A stretch of 64,000 nt of DNA from CAYLZW01 sp964388085 (GTDB lineage Bacteria; Myxococcota; UBA727; CAYLZW01). The stretch lies in NCBI GenBank assembly GCA_964388085.1, contig CAYLZW010000001.1, forward strand, positions 1 through 64,000. Reading direction: 5' to 3'. Below are positions 8,271 to 17,384 of the stretch, one piece after another (within the stretch, counting starts at the first letter, position 1; every line of letters begins with the position of its first letter). Position numbers and translations under genes: made by a program. The notes under the pieces are model-generated. The model ran no database searches. It worked only from the letters and a program-made list of their open reading frames with translations, and was not told the origin of the DNA.

Positions 8271-11189
8271 ATGCCTCTCGCGCTCCTGTTGCTGCTGCCC
8301 TTCGCCGGCAGCGTCGTCACGCTCTTTTTGCCGACCACGTCGCGCACCGCCGCCGCGACCTGGGCGGGCGTCGTGTCGAGCGTGGCCGCGGTGGGCGTGC
8401 TCTGGCAGCTCCCTCGGGTGAGCGCCGGGGGCGTCGTCCGGCAGGAGATCCCATGGGTACCCTCGGCGGGTCTCGACCTCGTCCTGCGCATGGACGGCTT
8501 CGCCTGGATGTTCGCGGTGCTCATCACCGTCATCGGCGCGCTCGTCTCGCTCTATGCGCGCTACTACATGTCGCCCGAAGATCCGGTGACGCGCTTTTAC
8601 GCGGCCTTCCTCGCCTTCCAGGGCGCGATGCTCGGCGTCGTCCTCTCGGGAAACCTCGTCCAGCTGGTCTTCTTCTGGGAGCTCACGAGCCTCGCGTCGT
8701 TCTTGCTCATCGGCTACTGGTATCACCGCTCGGACGCACGGCGGGGGGCGCGAATGGCGCTGCTCGTCACGGGCGCGGGCGGCCTCGCGCTCTTGGGCGG
8801 CGTCATCATCATCGGCCACGTCGTCGGCAGCTACGACCTCGACCGGGTGCTGGCGGCGGGCGACGTCATCCGCGACCACTCGCTGTATCCGCTCGCGCTG
8901 GTGCTCGTCCTATTGGGCGCATTTACCAAGAGCGCTCAGTTCCCATTTCATTTCTGGCTGCCGCAGGCGATGGCGGCGCCCACGCCAGCCTCCGCCTATT
9001 TGCACTCGGCCACGATGGTGAAGGCGGGCGTGTTCCTGCTCGGTCGCCTGTGGCCGGTGCTGGCGGGCACCGAGACGTGGCTCTATCTCGTCGGCGGCGT
9101 GGGGATGGCGACGCTGCTCCTCGGCGCCTTCCTCGCGATGTTCCAATATGACCTGAAGCGGCTGCTCGCGTACTCGACCATCAGCCACCTCGGGCTCATC
9201 ACCTTGCTGTTCGGGCTCAACAGCCCCCTGGCCGCGGTCGCCGGTGTGTTTCACATCATGAACCACGCGACCTTCAAGGCCTCGCTGTTCATGGCCACCG
9301 GCATCATCGACCATGAGTCGGGCACGCGTGACATTCGGCGCCTGAGCGGGCTGCTGCGCGCGCTGCCCTTCACCGGCGTGCTCGCGCTCGTCGCCAGCGC
9401 CGCCATGGCGGGCGTGCCGCTGCTCAACGGCTTCCTCTCGAAAGAGATGTTTCTCGCCGAGACCATGCACCTCTCGTCGCACCCCTGGGCCGAGGTCGCT
9501 CTGCCGGTGCTCGCCACGCTCGCGAGCGCGTTCGCGGTCGTTTATTCCCTGCGCTTTGGCGTCGACGTCTTCTTCGGCCCCGCGGCCTCGGACCTGCCCC
9601 GCGCCCCGCACGAGCCACCACGCTGGATGCGCGTCCCCATCGAGCTGCTCGTGCTCATCTGCCTCGTCGTCGGCGTCGCGCCGAACCTCGCCATTGGCCC
9701 CGCGCTGGCGGCCGCGGCCCGTCCGGTCGTCGGTGGGACGCTCCCCGCGTACAGCCTCGCGGTGTGGCACGGCTTCCAGGCGCCGTTCTTCATGAGCCTC
9801 GTCGCCATCAGCGCTGGCGCCGGGGGCTATGTCCTGCTGCGACGAAAGGATGGGCAGGGCGCCTTTCAGCGCCCGCTCCTCTCGCTGCGTCGCCTCGACG
9901 GCAGCCGGCTGTTCGAGAGCGTCCTCGTCATCGCTACCAAGAGCGCGCGCGCCATCCTTCGCGTCGTCGGCACGCGCCGCGTGCAGCCGCAGCTCTTCGC
10001 CGTCATCGCGGTCGCGCTGCTGCTCGCGCTGCTCGCCTCCCGTGGCGCCCCATTCGAGTGGGGCGAGCGGACGCGCCTGCCCGCCTCGCCCGCCTTCGTG
10101 TTGCTCTGGTTGATTGGCATGGTCTGCGCGCTCGGAGCGGCCTTGACCGCAAAGTACCATCGCCTCATGGCGCTCACCCTGATGGCGGGCGCCGGCCTCG
10201 TCACCTGCCTCACCTACATGTGGTTCTCGGCCACCGATCTCGCGTTGACCCAGCTCATCGTCGAAGTGGTGACGACGATGTTGTACCTGCTCGGGCTTCG
10301 CTGGCTGCCACCTCGCCGCAAGCGGGCGCTGCGCGCGCTGCGCGTCCGGGATCGCGCCCGGCGCGCTCGCGATCTCGTCCTGGCGCTGGCGAGCGGCGGC
10401 GGCTTGGCGGCGCTCTCCTACGCCATGCTGACGCGGCCCGCGCCGCACAGCATCTCGCCGTTCTTCCTCGAGCGCGCGCTGCCCGAAGGCGGCGGGGCCA
10501 ACGTCGTCAATGTCATGCTGGTCGACTTCCGCGCCTTCGACACACTCGGCGAGATCAGCGTCCTCGGCGCCGTGGCGCTCACCGTGTATGCGCTCTTGCG
10601 CCGCTTCCGCCCGGCCCTCGACAGCATCGAAGCGCCGCAGCAGCAGCGGGTGCTGCCGCCGGACGTCGCCACCGACCTCGTGAACCCGCGCACGGCCAAG
10701 GAGACCGATCGCGGCTACATGATGGTCCCGAGCGTCATCGCGAGCTGGCTGTTACCGGTGTCGTTCCTCGTCGCCATTCATTTGTTGCTGCGCGGCCATA
10801 ATGAGCCGGGGGGCGGGTTCGTCGCCGGGCTCGTCGTGTCCGTCGCCTACCTTACGCAATATCTGGTCGCCGGCACGCAGTGGGTCGAATCTCATACGGA
10901 CATTCGTCCGCAGCGCTGGATCGCGGCTGGCCTCGTCTGCGCCGCGCTGAGCGGGCTCGGCGCGCTGCTCTTCGGCTTTCCCTTTCTGACCACGCACACC
11001 GCGCACGTCTCGCTGCCGCTCTTGGGAGAGGTACACCTGCCGAGCGCCGCGGTCTTCGATGTCGGCGTGTTCGCCGTAGTCGTCGGGGCCACGCTCTTGA
11101 TCCTGACCGCCCTGGCGCACCAGTCCGTGCGCGCGCACCGTCAGGCGACGCAGAGCGCGCCAGCGGCGAAGCCGACGGGGGCCGACTGA
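8271..11189 (+). CDS. mrpA: Mrp Na+/H+ antiporter subunit A fused to subunit B (group 2 MrpA')
   Basis: A 972-residue polytopic membrane protein. Residues 1-500 are the NuoL-like proton-translocating part (SLYARYYMSPED, FFWELTSLASFLLIGYW, GAFTKSAQFPFHFWLPQAM, LAYSTISHLGLI). The middle carries the MrpA C-terminal helices (LALTQLIVEVVTTMLYLLGL). The last ~140 residues form the MrpB domain (LLRGHNEPGGGFVAGL). Fusion of A and B is the hallmark of group 2 Mrp systems, so a separate mrpB is not missing. The complex exchanges cytoplasmic Na+ for H+ at the inner membrane. The start at 8271 has no Shine-Dalgarno sequence but has TATGCT 9 nt upstream, consistent with a leaderless message. It overlaps mrpC in a TGATG. 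Confidence 0.95.
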   Translation: MPLALLLLLPFAGSVVTLFLPTTSRTAAATWAGVVSSVAAVGVLWQLPRVSAGGVVRQEIPWVPSAGLDLVLRMDGFAWMFAVLITVIGALVSLYARYYMSPEDPVTRFYAAFLAFQGAMLGVVLSGNLVQLVFFWELTSLASFLLIGYWYHRSDARRGARMALLVTGAGGLALLGGVIIIGHVVGSYDLDRVLAAGDVIRDHSLYPLALVLVLLGAFTKSAQFPFHFWLPQAMAAPTPASAYLHSATMVKAGVFLLGRLWPVLAGTETWLYLVGGVGMATLLLGAFLAMFQYDLKRLLAYSTISHLGLITLLFGLNSPLAAVAGVFHIMNHATFKASLFMATGIIDHESGTRDIRRLSGLLRALPFTGVLALVASAAMAGVPLLNGFLSKEMFLAETMHLSSHPWAEVALPVLATLASAFAVVYSLRFGVDVFFGPAASDLPRAPHEPPRWMRVPIELLVLICLVVGVAPNLAIGPALAAAARPVVGGTLPAYSLAVWHGFQAPFFMSLVAISAGAGGYVLLRRKDGQGAFQRPLLSLRRLDGSRLFESVLVIATKSARAILRVVGTRRVQPQLFAVIAVALLLALLASRGAPFEWGERTRLPASPAFVLLWLIGMVCALGAALTAKYHRLMALTLMAGAGLVTCLTYMWFSATDLALTQLIVEVVTTMLYLLGLRWLPPRRKRALRALRVRDRARRARDLVLALASGGGLAALSYAMLTRPAPHSISPFFLERALPEGGGANVVNVMLVDFRAFDTLGEISVLGAVALTVYALLRRFRPALDSIEAPQQQRVLPPDVATDLVNPRTAKETDRGYMMVPSVIASWLLPVSFLVAIHLLLRGHNEPGGGFVAGLVVSVAYLTQYLVAGTQWVESHTDIRPQRWIAAGLVCAALSGLGALLFGFPFLTTHTAHVSLPLLGEVHLPSAAVFDVGVFAVVVGATLLILTALAHQSVRAHRQATQSAPAAKPTGAD

Positions 11190-11533
11190 TGGAGCTCGTT
11201 CTGGCCTTGGTCATCGGCGTGCTCGGCGGATCCGGCGTGTGGCTCGTGCTGCGCCCGCGCACCTTTCAAGTCATCATCGGCCTCGCCCTGCTCTCCTATG
11301 GCGTGAACCTGTTCATCTTCAGCATGGGCAGCCTCTTCATCGACAAACCACCGCTGATTACGCCTGGACTGCCGCCCGATCTCGAGCACTACACAGACCC
11401 CATGCCGCAAGCGCTCGTGCTCACCGCCATCGTCATCAGCTTCGCCACCACGGCGTTGTTTCTCGTGGTGCTGATGGCTTCGCGCGGCCTCAGCGGGACT
11501 GATCACGTGGACGGCACGAGGGATCGTCCGTGA
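11189..11533 (+). CDS. mrpC: Mrp antiporter subunit C (NuoK-like)
   Basis: A 114-residue, three-helix membrane protein homologous to NuoK. It shows the expected RPRTFQVIIGLALLSYGVNLFIF helix region (start of helix 2), the extracytoplasmic loop with DPMPQALVLTAIVI, and a C-terminal charged tail. It starts inside the mrpA stop (TGATG) and its own TGA overlaps the GTG start of mrpD. Order and length are typical for an Mrp operon. Confidence 0.93.
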   Translation: MELVLALVIGVLGGSGVWLVLRPRTFQVIIGLALLSYGVNLFIFSMGSLFIDKPPLITPGLPPDLEHYTDPMPQALVLTAIVISFATTALFLVVLMASRGLSGTDHVDGTRDRP

Positions 11534-13182
11534 ACGATCACCTGCCCCACCTCATGGTCGCGCCCGTGGTGCTGCCGCTGCTGCTGGTGGTCGTGAACCT
11601 GCTGCTCGGGCGGCGGCGGCGGCTGCAGGCGACGCTCAACGTGGCGGCCACCTTCGCCGGGCTGCTGGTCGCGCTGACAATATTTCGCGAGGTGGACGGC
11701 GACGGCGTGGCAGGCGCGACCCAGGTGTACCTGGCGGCCAATTGGGAGGCGCCCTTCGGCATCGTGCTCGTGGCCGATCGGCTCTCGGCGCTCTTCCTGG
11801 TGCTGACCAGCGTCGTCGGCTTGGCCGCGCTGGTGTACGCCACCGCCGGCTGGGGCCGCGCGGGCGTCCATTTCTATTCGCTCTTTCAGCTCCAGCTCAT
11901 GGGCGTCAATGGCGCCTTCCTCACGGGGGACCTCTTCAACCTCTTCGTGTTCTTCGAGGTGATGCTCGCGGCCTCCTATGGCCTGCAATTGCATGGGTCG
12001 GGCTGGGCGCGCGTGCGCTCCGGCCTCCATTACATCGCGGTGAACCTGGTCGCCTCGTCGCTCTTCCTCATCGGGCTCGCCATCCTGTACGGCGTCATGG
12101 GCACGCTCTCCATGGCGGACGTCGCCGCGAAGGTGCAGCACCTCGGGGAGTCCGACAGGACGTATCTCCACATCGGCGTCGCCATCCTCGCGGTCGCGTT
12201 CCTCACCAAGGCCGCCGCCTGGCCGCTCAACTTCTGGCTGGTGCCGGCCTATTCGGCCGCGAGCGCCCCCGTCGCAGCGCTGTTCGCGCTGATGACGAAG
12301 GTCGGCGTGTACGTGCTGCTGCGCCTGTCGACGTTGCTGTTCTCCGCCGGCGCCGGCAGCTCCGCGGGCTTCGGCGCGGACCTGCTCTATTGGGCCGGCG
12401 TCGTCACCGTCGCCTTCGGCACCCTCGGGCTCCTGAGCGCCTTTCGCCTCGGGCGGATCGGCGCCTTCTCGATCCTCGTGTCGTCGGGGACGCTGCTCGC
12501 CGCGGTGGGCTTTGGCGCCGACTCTCTGACCTCGGCGGCGCTCTATTACCTCCTGAGCGCGACCGTGGGCGCCAGCGCGCTCTTTCTCCTCGTGGAGCTG
12601 CTCGAGCGGGGCAGCGACGGCGAGCGCCAGCCGATGCCGGAGCCCGACGTCGAGCCCGACGAGGACACGAACCTCGACGACGAGGAGGAGGCGATCGTCG
12701 GCCGCGTCATCCCCGTGCCCCTGGCGGTCCTCGGCCTCGCGTTCCTGGCCAGCGCCTTGGTCGTGGCCGGTCTGCCGCCCCTGTCCGGCTTCGTGGCGAA
12801 GCTCGAGCTGCTCACGGGCCTGCTGAGCCCCGGCGGGATGGGGCCCGGATCCGTCGTCGAGCCGCGCGCGTGGTGGCTGTTCGCGCTGCTGCTCTTGTCC
12901 GGCTTCGCGACCACCCTGGCGCTAGCGCGAGCGGGCATTCGCCACTTCTGGTCCGGCGCAAAGACCTTGCCCGCGCGGCTGAAGCTCGTGGAGATCGCGC
13001 CCATCCTCGCGCTGCTGGTGACCTGCGGCTGGCTGACCGTCCGCGCCGAGCGCGTCCTCGGCCTCACGGCCATGGCAGCCGACGCGCTGCACGCGCCGGC
13101 GAGCTACATCGAGGCCGTCTCCTCTACCCTGCCCGTGCCAGGACCCACCCGGCCCGCGCCGGTCGACGAGGGGACGCCGTGA
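11530..13182 (+). CDS. mrpD: Mrp antiporter subunit D (NuoN/NuoM-like)
   Basis: A 550-residue polytopic membrane protein of the proton-translocating family. Conserved landmarks are GDLFNLFVFFEVML near residue 135, FLTKAAAWPLNFWLVPAY near residue 225 with the key Lys and Pro-Leu-Asn stretch, and PLSGFVAKLELL near 420. A hydrophilic loop rich in Asp/Glu (about residues 358-390) separates the last helices. It begins with GTG in a GTGA overlap with mrpC and ends overlapping mrpE. Confidence 0.93.
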   Translation: MNDHLPHLMVAPVVLPLLLVVVNLLLGRRRRLQATLNVAATFAGLLVALTIFREVDGDGVAGATQVYLAANWEAPFGIVLVADRLSALFLVLTSVVGLAALVYATAGWGRAGVHFYSLFQLQLMGVNGAFLTGDLFNLFVFFEVMLAASYGLQLHGSGWARVRSGLHYIAVNLVASSLFLIGLAILYGVMGTLSMADVAAKVQHLGESDRTYLHIGVAILAVAFLTKAAAWPLNFWLVPAYSAASAPVAALFALMTKVGVYVLLRLSTLLFSAGAGSSAGFGADLLYWAGVVTVAFGTLGLLSAFRLGRIGAFSILVSSGTLLAAVGFGADSLTSAALYYLLSATVGASALFLLVELLERGSDGERQPMPEPDVEPDEDTNLDDEEEAIVGRVIPVPLAVLGLAFLASALVVAGLPPLSGFVAKLELLTGLLSPGGMGPGSVVEPRAWWLFALLLLSGFATTLALARAGIRHFWSGAKTLPARLKLVEIAPILALLVTCGWLTVRAERVLGLTAMAADALHAPASYIEAVSSTLPVPGPTRPAPVDEGTP

Positions 13183-13679
13183 TGCCGCTGCTGCGCAGGC
13201 TGCTCCCGACGCCGCTCCTCTCCGCGCTCTTGCTGGTGCTGTGGCTGCTGCTCGCGCGCTCGCTCAGCGCAGGGCACGTCCTCCTCGGGCTCCTCCTCGG
13301 CGTGCTGGTGCCGCATAGTGTGGCAGGCTTTCGGCCGGACGCGATGCGCGTTCGGCGACCGATGGTCATCGCGCGCTTCGTCCTCACGGTGGGTTACGAC
13401 GTCGTGCGCTCGAACTTCGAGGTCGCGTTCGGCGTGCTGGCGTGGCGCTGGCGACGGCCGGCGTACCGCTTCGTGCAGATCCCGCTCGACCTGCGAGACC
13501 CTTATGGGCTCGCGGTGCTCGCCATGGTGACGACGGTGGTCCCGGGGACCGTGTGGTCCGAGATCGCGCTGAACCGCAGCGCGCTCATCCTCCACGTATG
13601 GGACGCCCCCGACGAGGAGCGCTTCGTCACCTACTTCAAGGCCCGTTATGAGCAGCCGCTCCGGGAGATCTTCGAATGA
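13182..13679 (+). CDS. mrpE: Mrp antiporter subunit E
   Basis: A 165-residue protein with two N-terminal membrane helices and a cytoplasmic C-terminal domain. The typical MrpE signature is seen in RSNFEVAFGVL, FVQIPLDLRDPYGLAVLAM, TVVPGTVWSEI and ILHVWDAPDEE. The ATG overlaps the mrpD stop (TGATG) and the end overlaps mrpF (ATGA). Family members are needed for assembly or full activity of the antiporter. Confidence 0.93.
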   Translation: MPLLRRLLPTPLLSALLLVLWLLLARSLSAGHVLLGLLLGVLVPHSVAGFRPDAMRVRRPMVIARFVLTVGYDVVRSNFEVAFGVLAWRWRRPAYRFVQIPLDLRDPYGLAVLAMVTTVVPGTVWSEIALNRSALILHVWDAPDEERFVTYFKARYEQPLREIFE

Positions 13680-13954
13680 GCCCGCTGCTGGCCGGCGCCA
13701 TCGACTTCGCGCTCGCCTGCTATGCCTTGGCGTCCCTGCTGGTCCTCCGGCGGCTGATACGGGGCCCGCGCGCGCAAGACCGCGTGCTCGCCCTCGACCT
13801 GCTCTACTTCCACGGGCTGCTCGTCCTGCTCGTGCTCGGTATCGAGCACGGCAATGACGCCTACTTCGAGGGGGCGCTCTTGATCGCGCTGTTCAGCTTC
13901 GTGAGCTCATCGGCGATGGCCAAATTCATCTTGCGCGGCGAGGTCATCGAATGA
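13676..13954 (+). CDS. mrpF: Mrp antiporter subunit F
   Basis: A 92-residue, three-helix membrane protein with the MrpF pattern RRLIRGPRAQDRVLALDLLY followed by two helices ending in SSAMAKFILRGEVIE. It starts in an ATGA overlap with mrpE and ends in an ATGA overlap with mrpG, so the whole operon is translationally coupled. MrpF has been linked to Na+ and bile-salt efflux in other bacteria; here only the antiporter role is supported by context. Confidence 0.92.
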   Translation: MSPLLAGAIDFALACYALASLLVLRRLIRGPRAQDRVLALDLLYFHGLLVLLVLGIEHGNDAYFEGALLIALFSFVSSSAMAKFILRGEVIE

Positions 13955-14292
13955 GCACACAGCTTCCCTGGGTCGAGGCCGTGGTCGCGCTGCTGCTCGT
14001 GATGAGCGGCCTGCTCGTCGTCGTGTCGGCGCTCGGCTTCGTGTCCCTGCGGCAATTTTTCCTGCGCATGCACCCGCCGGCGCTCGCGTACACGCTCGGC
14101 AGCTGGTGCACGACGCTGGCGTGTGTCCTCTATTTCTCGCTGGGCTCGTCGCGGGTGCTGCTGCACCCCTGGCTCATCGTCATCCTGCTCTCGATTACGG
14201 TGCCCGTGACGACGCTGCTGCTCGCGCGCGTGGCGCTGTTTCGGCGCCGCGCCGCCGGCGTCGCCGACGTGCCGCCGCCGCTGTCTCGCTAG
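13951..14292 (+). CDS. mrpG: Mrp antiporter subunit G
   Basis: A 113-residue, three-helix membrane protein. The MrpG signature appears as GFVSLRQFFLRMHPPALAYT near residues 30-50, followed by a helix carrying ILLSITVPVTTLLLARVALF. It is the last gene of the mrpA'CDEFG set and completes a full group 2 operon. About 65 nt separate its stop from the next start, and no clear intrinsic terminator is visible. Confidence 0.92.
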   Translation: MSTQLPWVEAVVALLLVMSGLLVVVSALGFVSLRQFFLRMHPPALAYTLGSWCTTLACVLYFSLGSSRVLLHPWLIVILLSITVPVTTLLLARVALFRRRAAGVADVPPPLSR

Positions 14293-14357
14293 ACAACGTA
14301 GCCGTGTTGCGCGCGTGTCGGGTGCGGCGCCCGCTCGTGCCCGCTACACTGCGCCGG

Positions 14358-17264
14358 ATGCTCCCTCCCCGCGCGCGACGGCTCGCGCTGCTCCTCGCTC
14401 TCGTGGCGTTCTCGGCGTGCGAGTGCGACGAGGGGGGCTTTCAGCAACTGGTCCCGTTGCTCTCGCCCGACGCCGCGCGCGTCACGCTGCCGGGCGTGTA
14501 CGTCGGCGCCACGAAGGCAGCGACGATGCGCTATCACTCCACCGGCACGGGCGACGTCGTGATCACGGACGTCTCCCTCGAGGACGCGAGCGCCGAAGGG
14601 TTCCGCATCGAGGACGCGGGCGCGACCCACCTCGTGCCCGGCGCCGCGCTCGAGGTGCTGGTCTCGTTCACGCCCAGCGCGGAGGGCCCCGCCAGCGTCG
14701 TCGTCGTCGTCGAGAGCAACGCCGACAACGCGCCCACGCGCATGGAGCTCGACACGAGCGGCCTGGCACCGCTCGACTGCGGGGCGAGCACCACCTGCGA
14801 GCGGCGCACCTTCGATCCAGACACCGGCGCGTGCGTCATCGAAGACCTGCCTGGCCCCTGCGACGACGACAACGCGTGCACCGAGGACGACGTCTGCTTC
14901 GAGGGCGTGTGTGTCGGCAGCGCGCTCATCTGCCCCTCGCCCCACGACTGCACGCAAGGGCTCTGCGACGCCAGCGCGGGCTGCGTGCTCCTCACGCACG
15001 ACGAGCGCTGCGAGGACGACGGTAACCCGTGCACCGCCGAGCGCTGTGACGCCGTGGACGGCTGTGTCCGCGAGGAGCTGCCCGACGGGACGCTGTGCGG
15101 CGACGTGACCATGTGCGCCTCGGCGGCGCTCTGCTACCAGGGGACGTGCACCGTCTTCGACGTGCCCGACGGCACGCCGTGTAGCGACGGAGACTTCTGT
15201 ACGGTCGCCGATGAGTGCCACGGCGGCGAGTGCAATGGCACGCGCGTCGAGCGGCCTTCGGAGATCGCGGGCGAGCTGCGGCTGTTCGGCAGCGAGAACG
15301 GCAAGGCCGTGTTGCTCGCGGGCGGTCGGGTGCTCTTCCTCGACCCGCACACGACCTTGGCCGTGAACGGCTTCGTCGATGCCGAGAGTCCCTACAGCGG
15401 TGTCGTCGCCACCGTCGTGGAGGTGGGCGAAAGCGGGCTCGTCGTGCTCGCCCAGACCGACCTGCCGGCCGAGCCGATGCCGGCGGCCGCCGTCGAAGCC
15501 TCACCCGGCGTCGTGCTGAGCGTCGTACGCGTCTTCGACAGCGAGCTCGAGGCGTTTCCGTGGTCGCCGCGGCGCCTCGAGGTCGGCGTCGACGGGAGCG
15601 TGACCGTGGCGGCGGTGGGGGAGCCAACGAATGAGCTTGGCGGCGTGATGGCGGCCATGCCCGACGGCCGCGTCGTCGTGCGCGGAGCCGAGAACGTGCT
15701 CACGCTCTTGAACCCGAGCGACTTCACCCGCGAGCGGCTCGGCGCGCTGCCCACCGAGGTCGAGGGGGCCGCCGTGTCCGTGGTGGGCCTCGAAGCCTTC
15801 GCGGGCGGCGTGGCCGTGACCGACGAGCGGGGCCTGCACTTCGTGTCCGCCGGCGGCGCGGTGCAGGCGATCGGGGAGGACCTCGGCGACACCTTGGGCG
15901 ACGGCCTCGACAGCGACGGCGGCGTGTTGGCGGCGCTCTGGCGAGACGACGCGCCGTCCCCGCCGATCGTCCAAGCGGTGCTGTACGACGCGGCGCTCGA
16001 GGAGCTCGCCCGGGTCACCCTCGACGCGGACGCCAAGCGCATCGCGCTCGACGACGGCATCCTCGTGGTCGGGCGCGCGGGGCCGGCGGTCGCCTACGAC
16101 GTGAGCATTCCGGACGACCCCGTGCTGCTCTCCGGCAGCCTGCCGTGGAGCACGACCAGCGTCGACCGCCTCGACGCTCGCGATGGCCTGGCGCTGTTCG
16201 CGGGCGATGCAGCGAGCTTCGGCCACGGCGCGGGGTCAATCGTCGCCTCCCTCGACGACAGCGGCCTTTACTTTTTGCCCCACCCGCGCCTCGGCTCGCC
16301 CGGCGCGCTGGTGTCGCTCGGCGACGAGGTGCTGGCGGCTGCGAAGACGAGCTTCCACCGCCTCGACGTGTCGGCGGGCGGCGCCCCGATCGTGCTGCAG
16401 GGTTCCGTCCTGGCGCGGCCGTTCGAGGCGGAATTCACAAGCTCCCGACCGCTCGTCCGCAAAGGCACCAGCGCGGTGCTCCCCCACGGCGGAGCTACCG
16501 TGCGCTTGGACTCGCAGCTTTGGATCTACGACCTGACGCTGCCCATCGTGCCGCCGTTCCCGCAGCGCACGCTGACGTGGCAGGTCTCGGGGTTCGTGGC
16601 GACGAGCTCGCGCCTGCTCGTTGCCCTCCTTGCCCAGTCGCTGCGCATCTTCGACGCGCTCGCACAGCCAGCGGCCACGCAAGCGACGTTTCCGCCCTTG
16701 TCGGAGACGCAGTTGCTCTGGAGCCTCGAGGACACGGGCGACGGAAGCCCGGCCCTCGCCGTCGATGAGGCTGGACACATCATCGTCGTGAGCGCGCCGA
16801 CGGTGGCCTCCCCCCAGCGCGTGGAGCTGTTGTTCTTCGACGCCACGACGCCGACGGCGCCCTTCTTGTCGGGGCGCGCGATCCTGCAGCTGCCCGACGC
16901 GGTGTCCGAGCTCCGGCGCGTCCGGGTCGCCATCTCCGGCGACGCCGTCGTCCTCACCGAACGCGACACGAAGGCCGTCATCGTGCTGCGCCACCTCCCG
17001 GACGGCAGCGAGATCGAGACCATGCGCTTTTTCACCAGCGAGGCGTTCGAGCCGCTGGCGTTCGACGGCCGCACCCTCGTCCTCGCGCGGCGGGGATCGA
17101 CCGATCTCGCGTTCTGGGATGTCTCGGGCGCGGCGCCGATCGACCTCGGCGTCGTCGAGCTGCCCGACGAGCCGGTGTCCGCCGTGTCGCACGCCGACAC
17201 CTTGCTCGTGAGCGGACAGAGCTCGGTGGTCACGCTCGACCCGCCGTGCCCGCCGCTCCCCTGA
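14358..17264 (+). CDS. large outer-envelope lipoprotein with ASH/HYDIN-type and Cys-rich modules
   Basis: A 968-residue protein with a lipobox (LVAFSAC, Cys near residue 22). Residues about 45-135 form an ASH/HYDIN-like immunoglobulin domain (GTGDVVITDVSL, then LEVLVSFTPSAEGPASV). About 140-300 hold repeated Cys clusters in the style CxxDxNxCTxDxC (DDDNACTEDDVC, DDGNPCTAERC), likely disulfide- or calcium-stabilised. The remaining 650 residues repeat a beta-propeller-like pattern of value-readout strands (GDEVLAAA, DGRTLVLARRG). It is typical of surface lipoproteins of Myxococcota; the partner is unknown. The start is ATG at 14358 with TACACT 7 nt before it and no Shine-Dalgarno sequence. Confidence 0.8.
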   Translation: MLPPRARRLALLLALVAFSACECDEGGFQQLVPLLSPDAARVTLPGVYVGATKAATMRYHSTGTGDVVITDVSLEDASAEGFRIEDAGATHLVPGAALEVLVSFTPSAEGPASVVVVVESNADNAPTRMELDTSGLAPLDCGASTTCERRTFDPDTGACVIEDLPGPCDDDNACTEDDVCFEGVCVGSALICPSPHDCTQGLCDASAGCVLLTHDERCEDDGNPCTAERCDAVDGCVREELPDGTLCGDVTMCASAALCYQGTCTVFDVPDGTPCSDGDFCTVADECHGGECNGTRVERPSEIAGELRLFGSENGKAVLLAGGRVLFLDPHTTLAVNGFVDAESPYSGVVATVVEVGESGLVVLAQTDLPAEPMPAAAVEASPGVVLSVVRVFDSELEAFPWSPRRLEVGVDGSVTVAAVGEPTNELGGVMAAMPDGRVVVRGAENVLTLLNPSDFTRERLGALPTEVEGAAVSVVGLEAFAGGVAVTDERGLHFVSAGGAVQAIGEDLGDTLGDGLDSDGGVLAALWRDDAPSPPIVQAVLYDAALEELARVTLDADAKRIALDDGILVVGRAGPAVAYDVSIPDDPVLLSGSLPWSTTSVDRLDARDGLALFAGDAASFGHGAGSIVASLDDSGLYFLPHPRLGSPGALVSLGDEVLAAAKTSFHRLDVSAGGAPIVLQGSVLARPFEAEFTSSRPLVRKGTSAVLPHGGATVRLDSQLWIYDLTLPIVPPFPQRTLTWQVSGFVATSSRLLVALLAQSLRIFDALAQPAATQATFPPLSETQLLWSLEDTGDGSPALAVDEAGHIIVVSAPTVASPQRVELLFFDATTPTAPFLSGRAILQLPDAVSELRRVRVAISGDAVVLTERDTKAVIVLRHLPDGSEIETMRFFTSEAFEPLAFDGRTLVLARRGSTDLAFWDVSGAAPIDLGVVELPDEPVSAVSHADTLLVSGQSSVVTLDPPCPPLP

Positions 17265-17384
17265 CAACTACGGCCCTCCGAGGGGTTCAGGGGCTGCGGT
17301 GCGATGGGCTCGCAGGCAAAATGAATCGCTTGCGGCGCCGCGCGCGCGTTGTGACGAAGCGTCTCCCCTCCAAGAGGAGCCGAC

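Noticed and set aside
8271..14292. Missing mrpB in the Mrp operon
   Set aside because: The B domain is fused to the end of MrpA, as in group 2 systems, so the set is complete.
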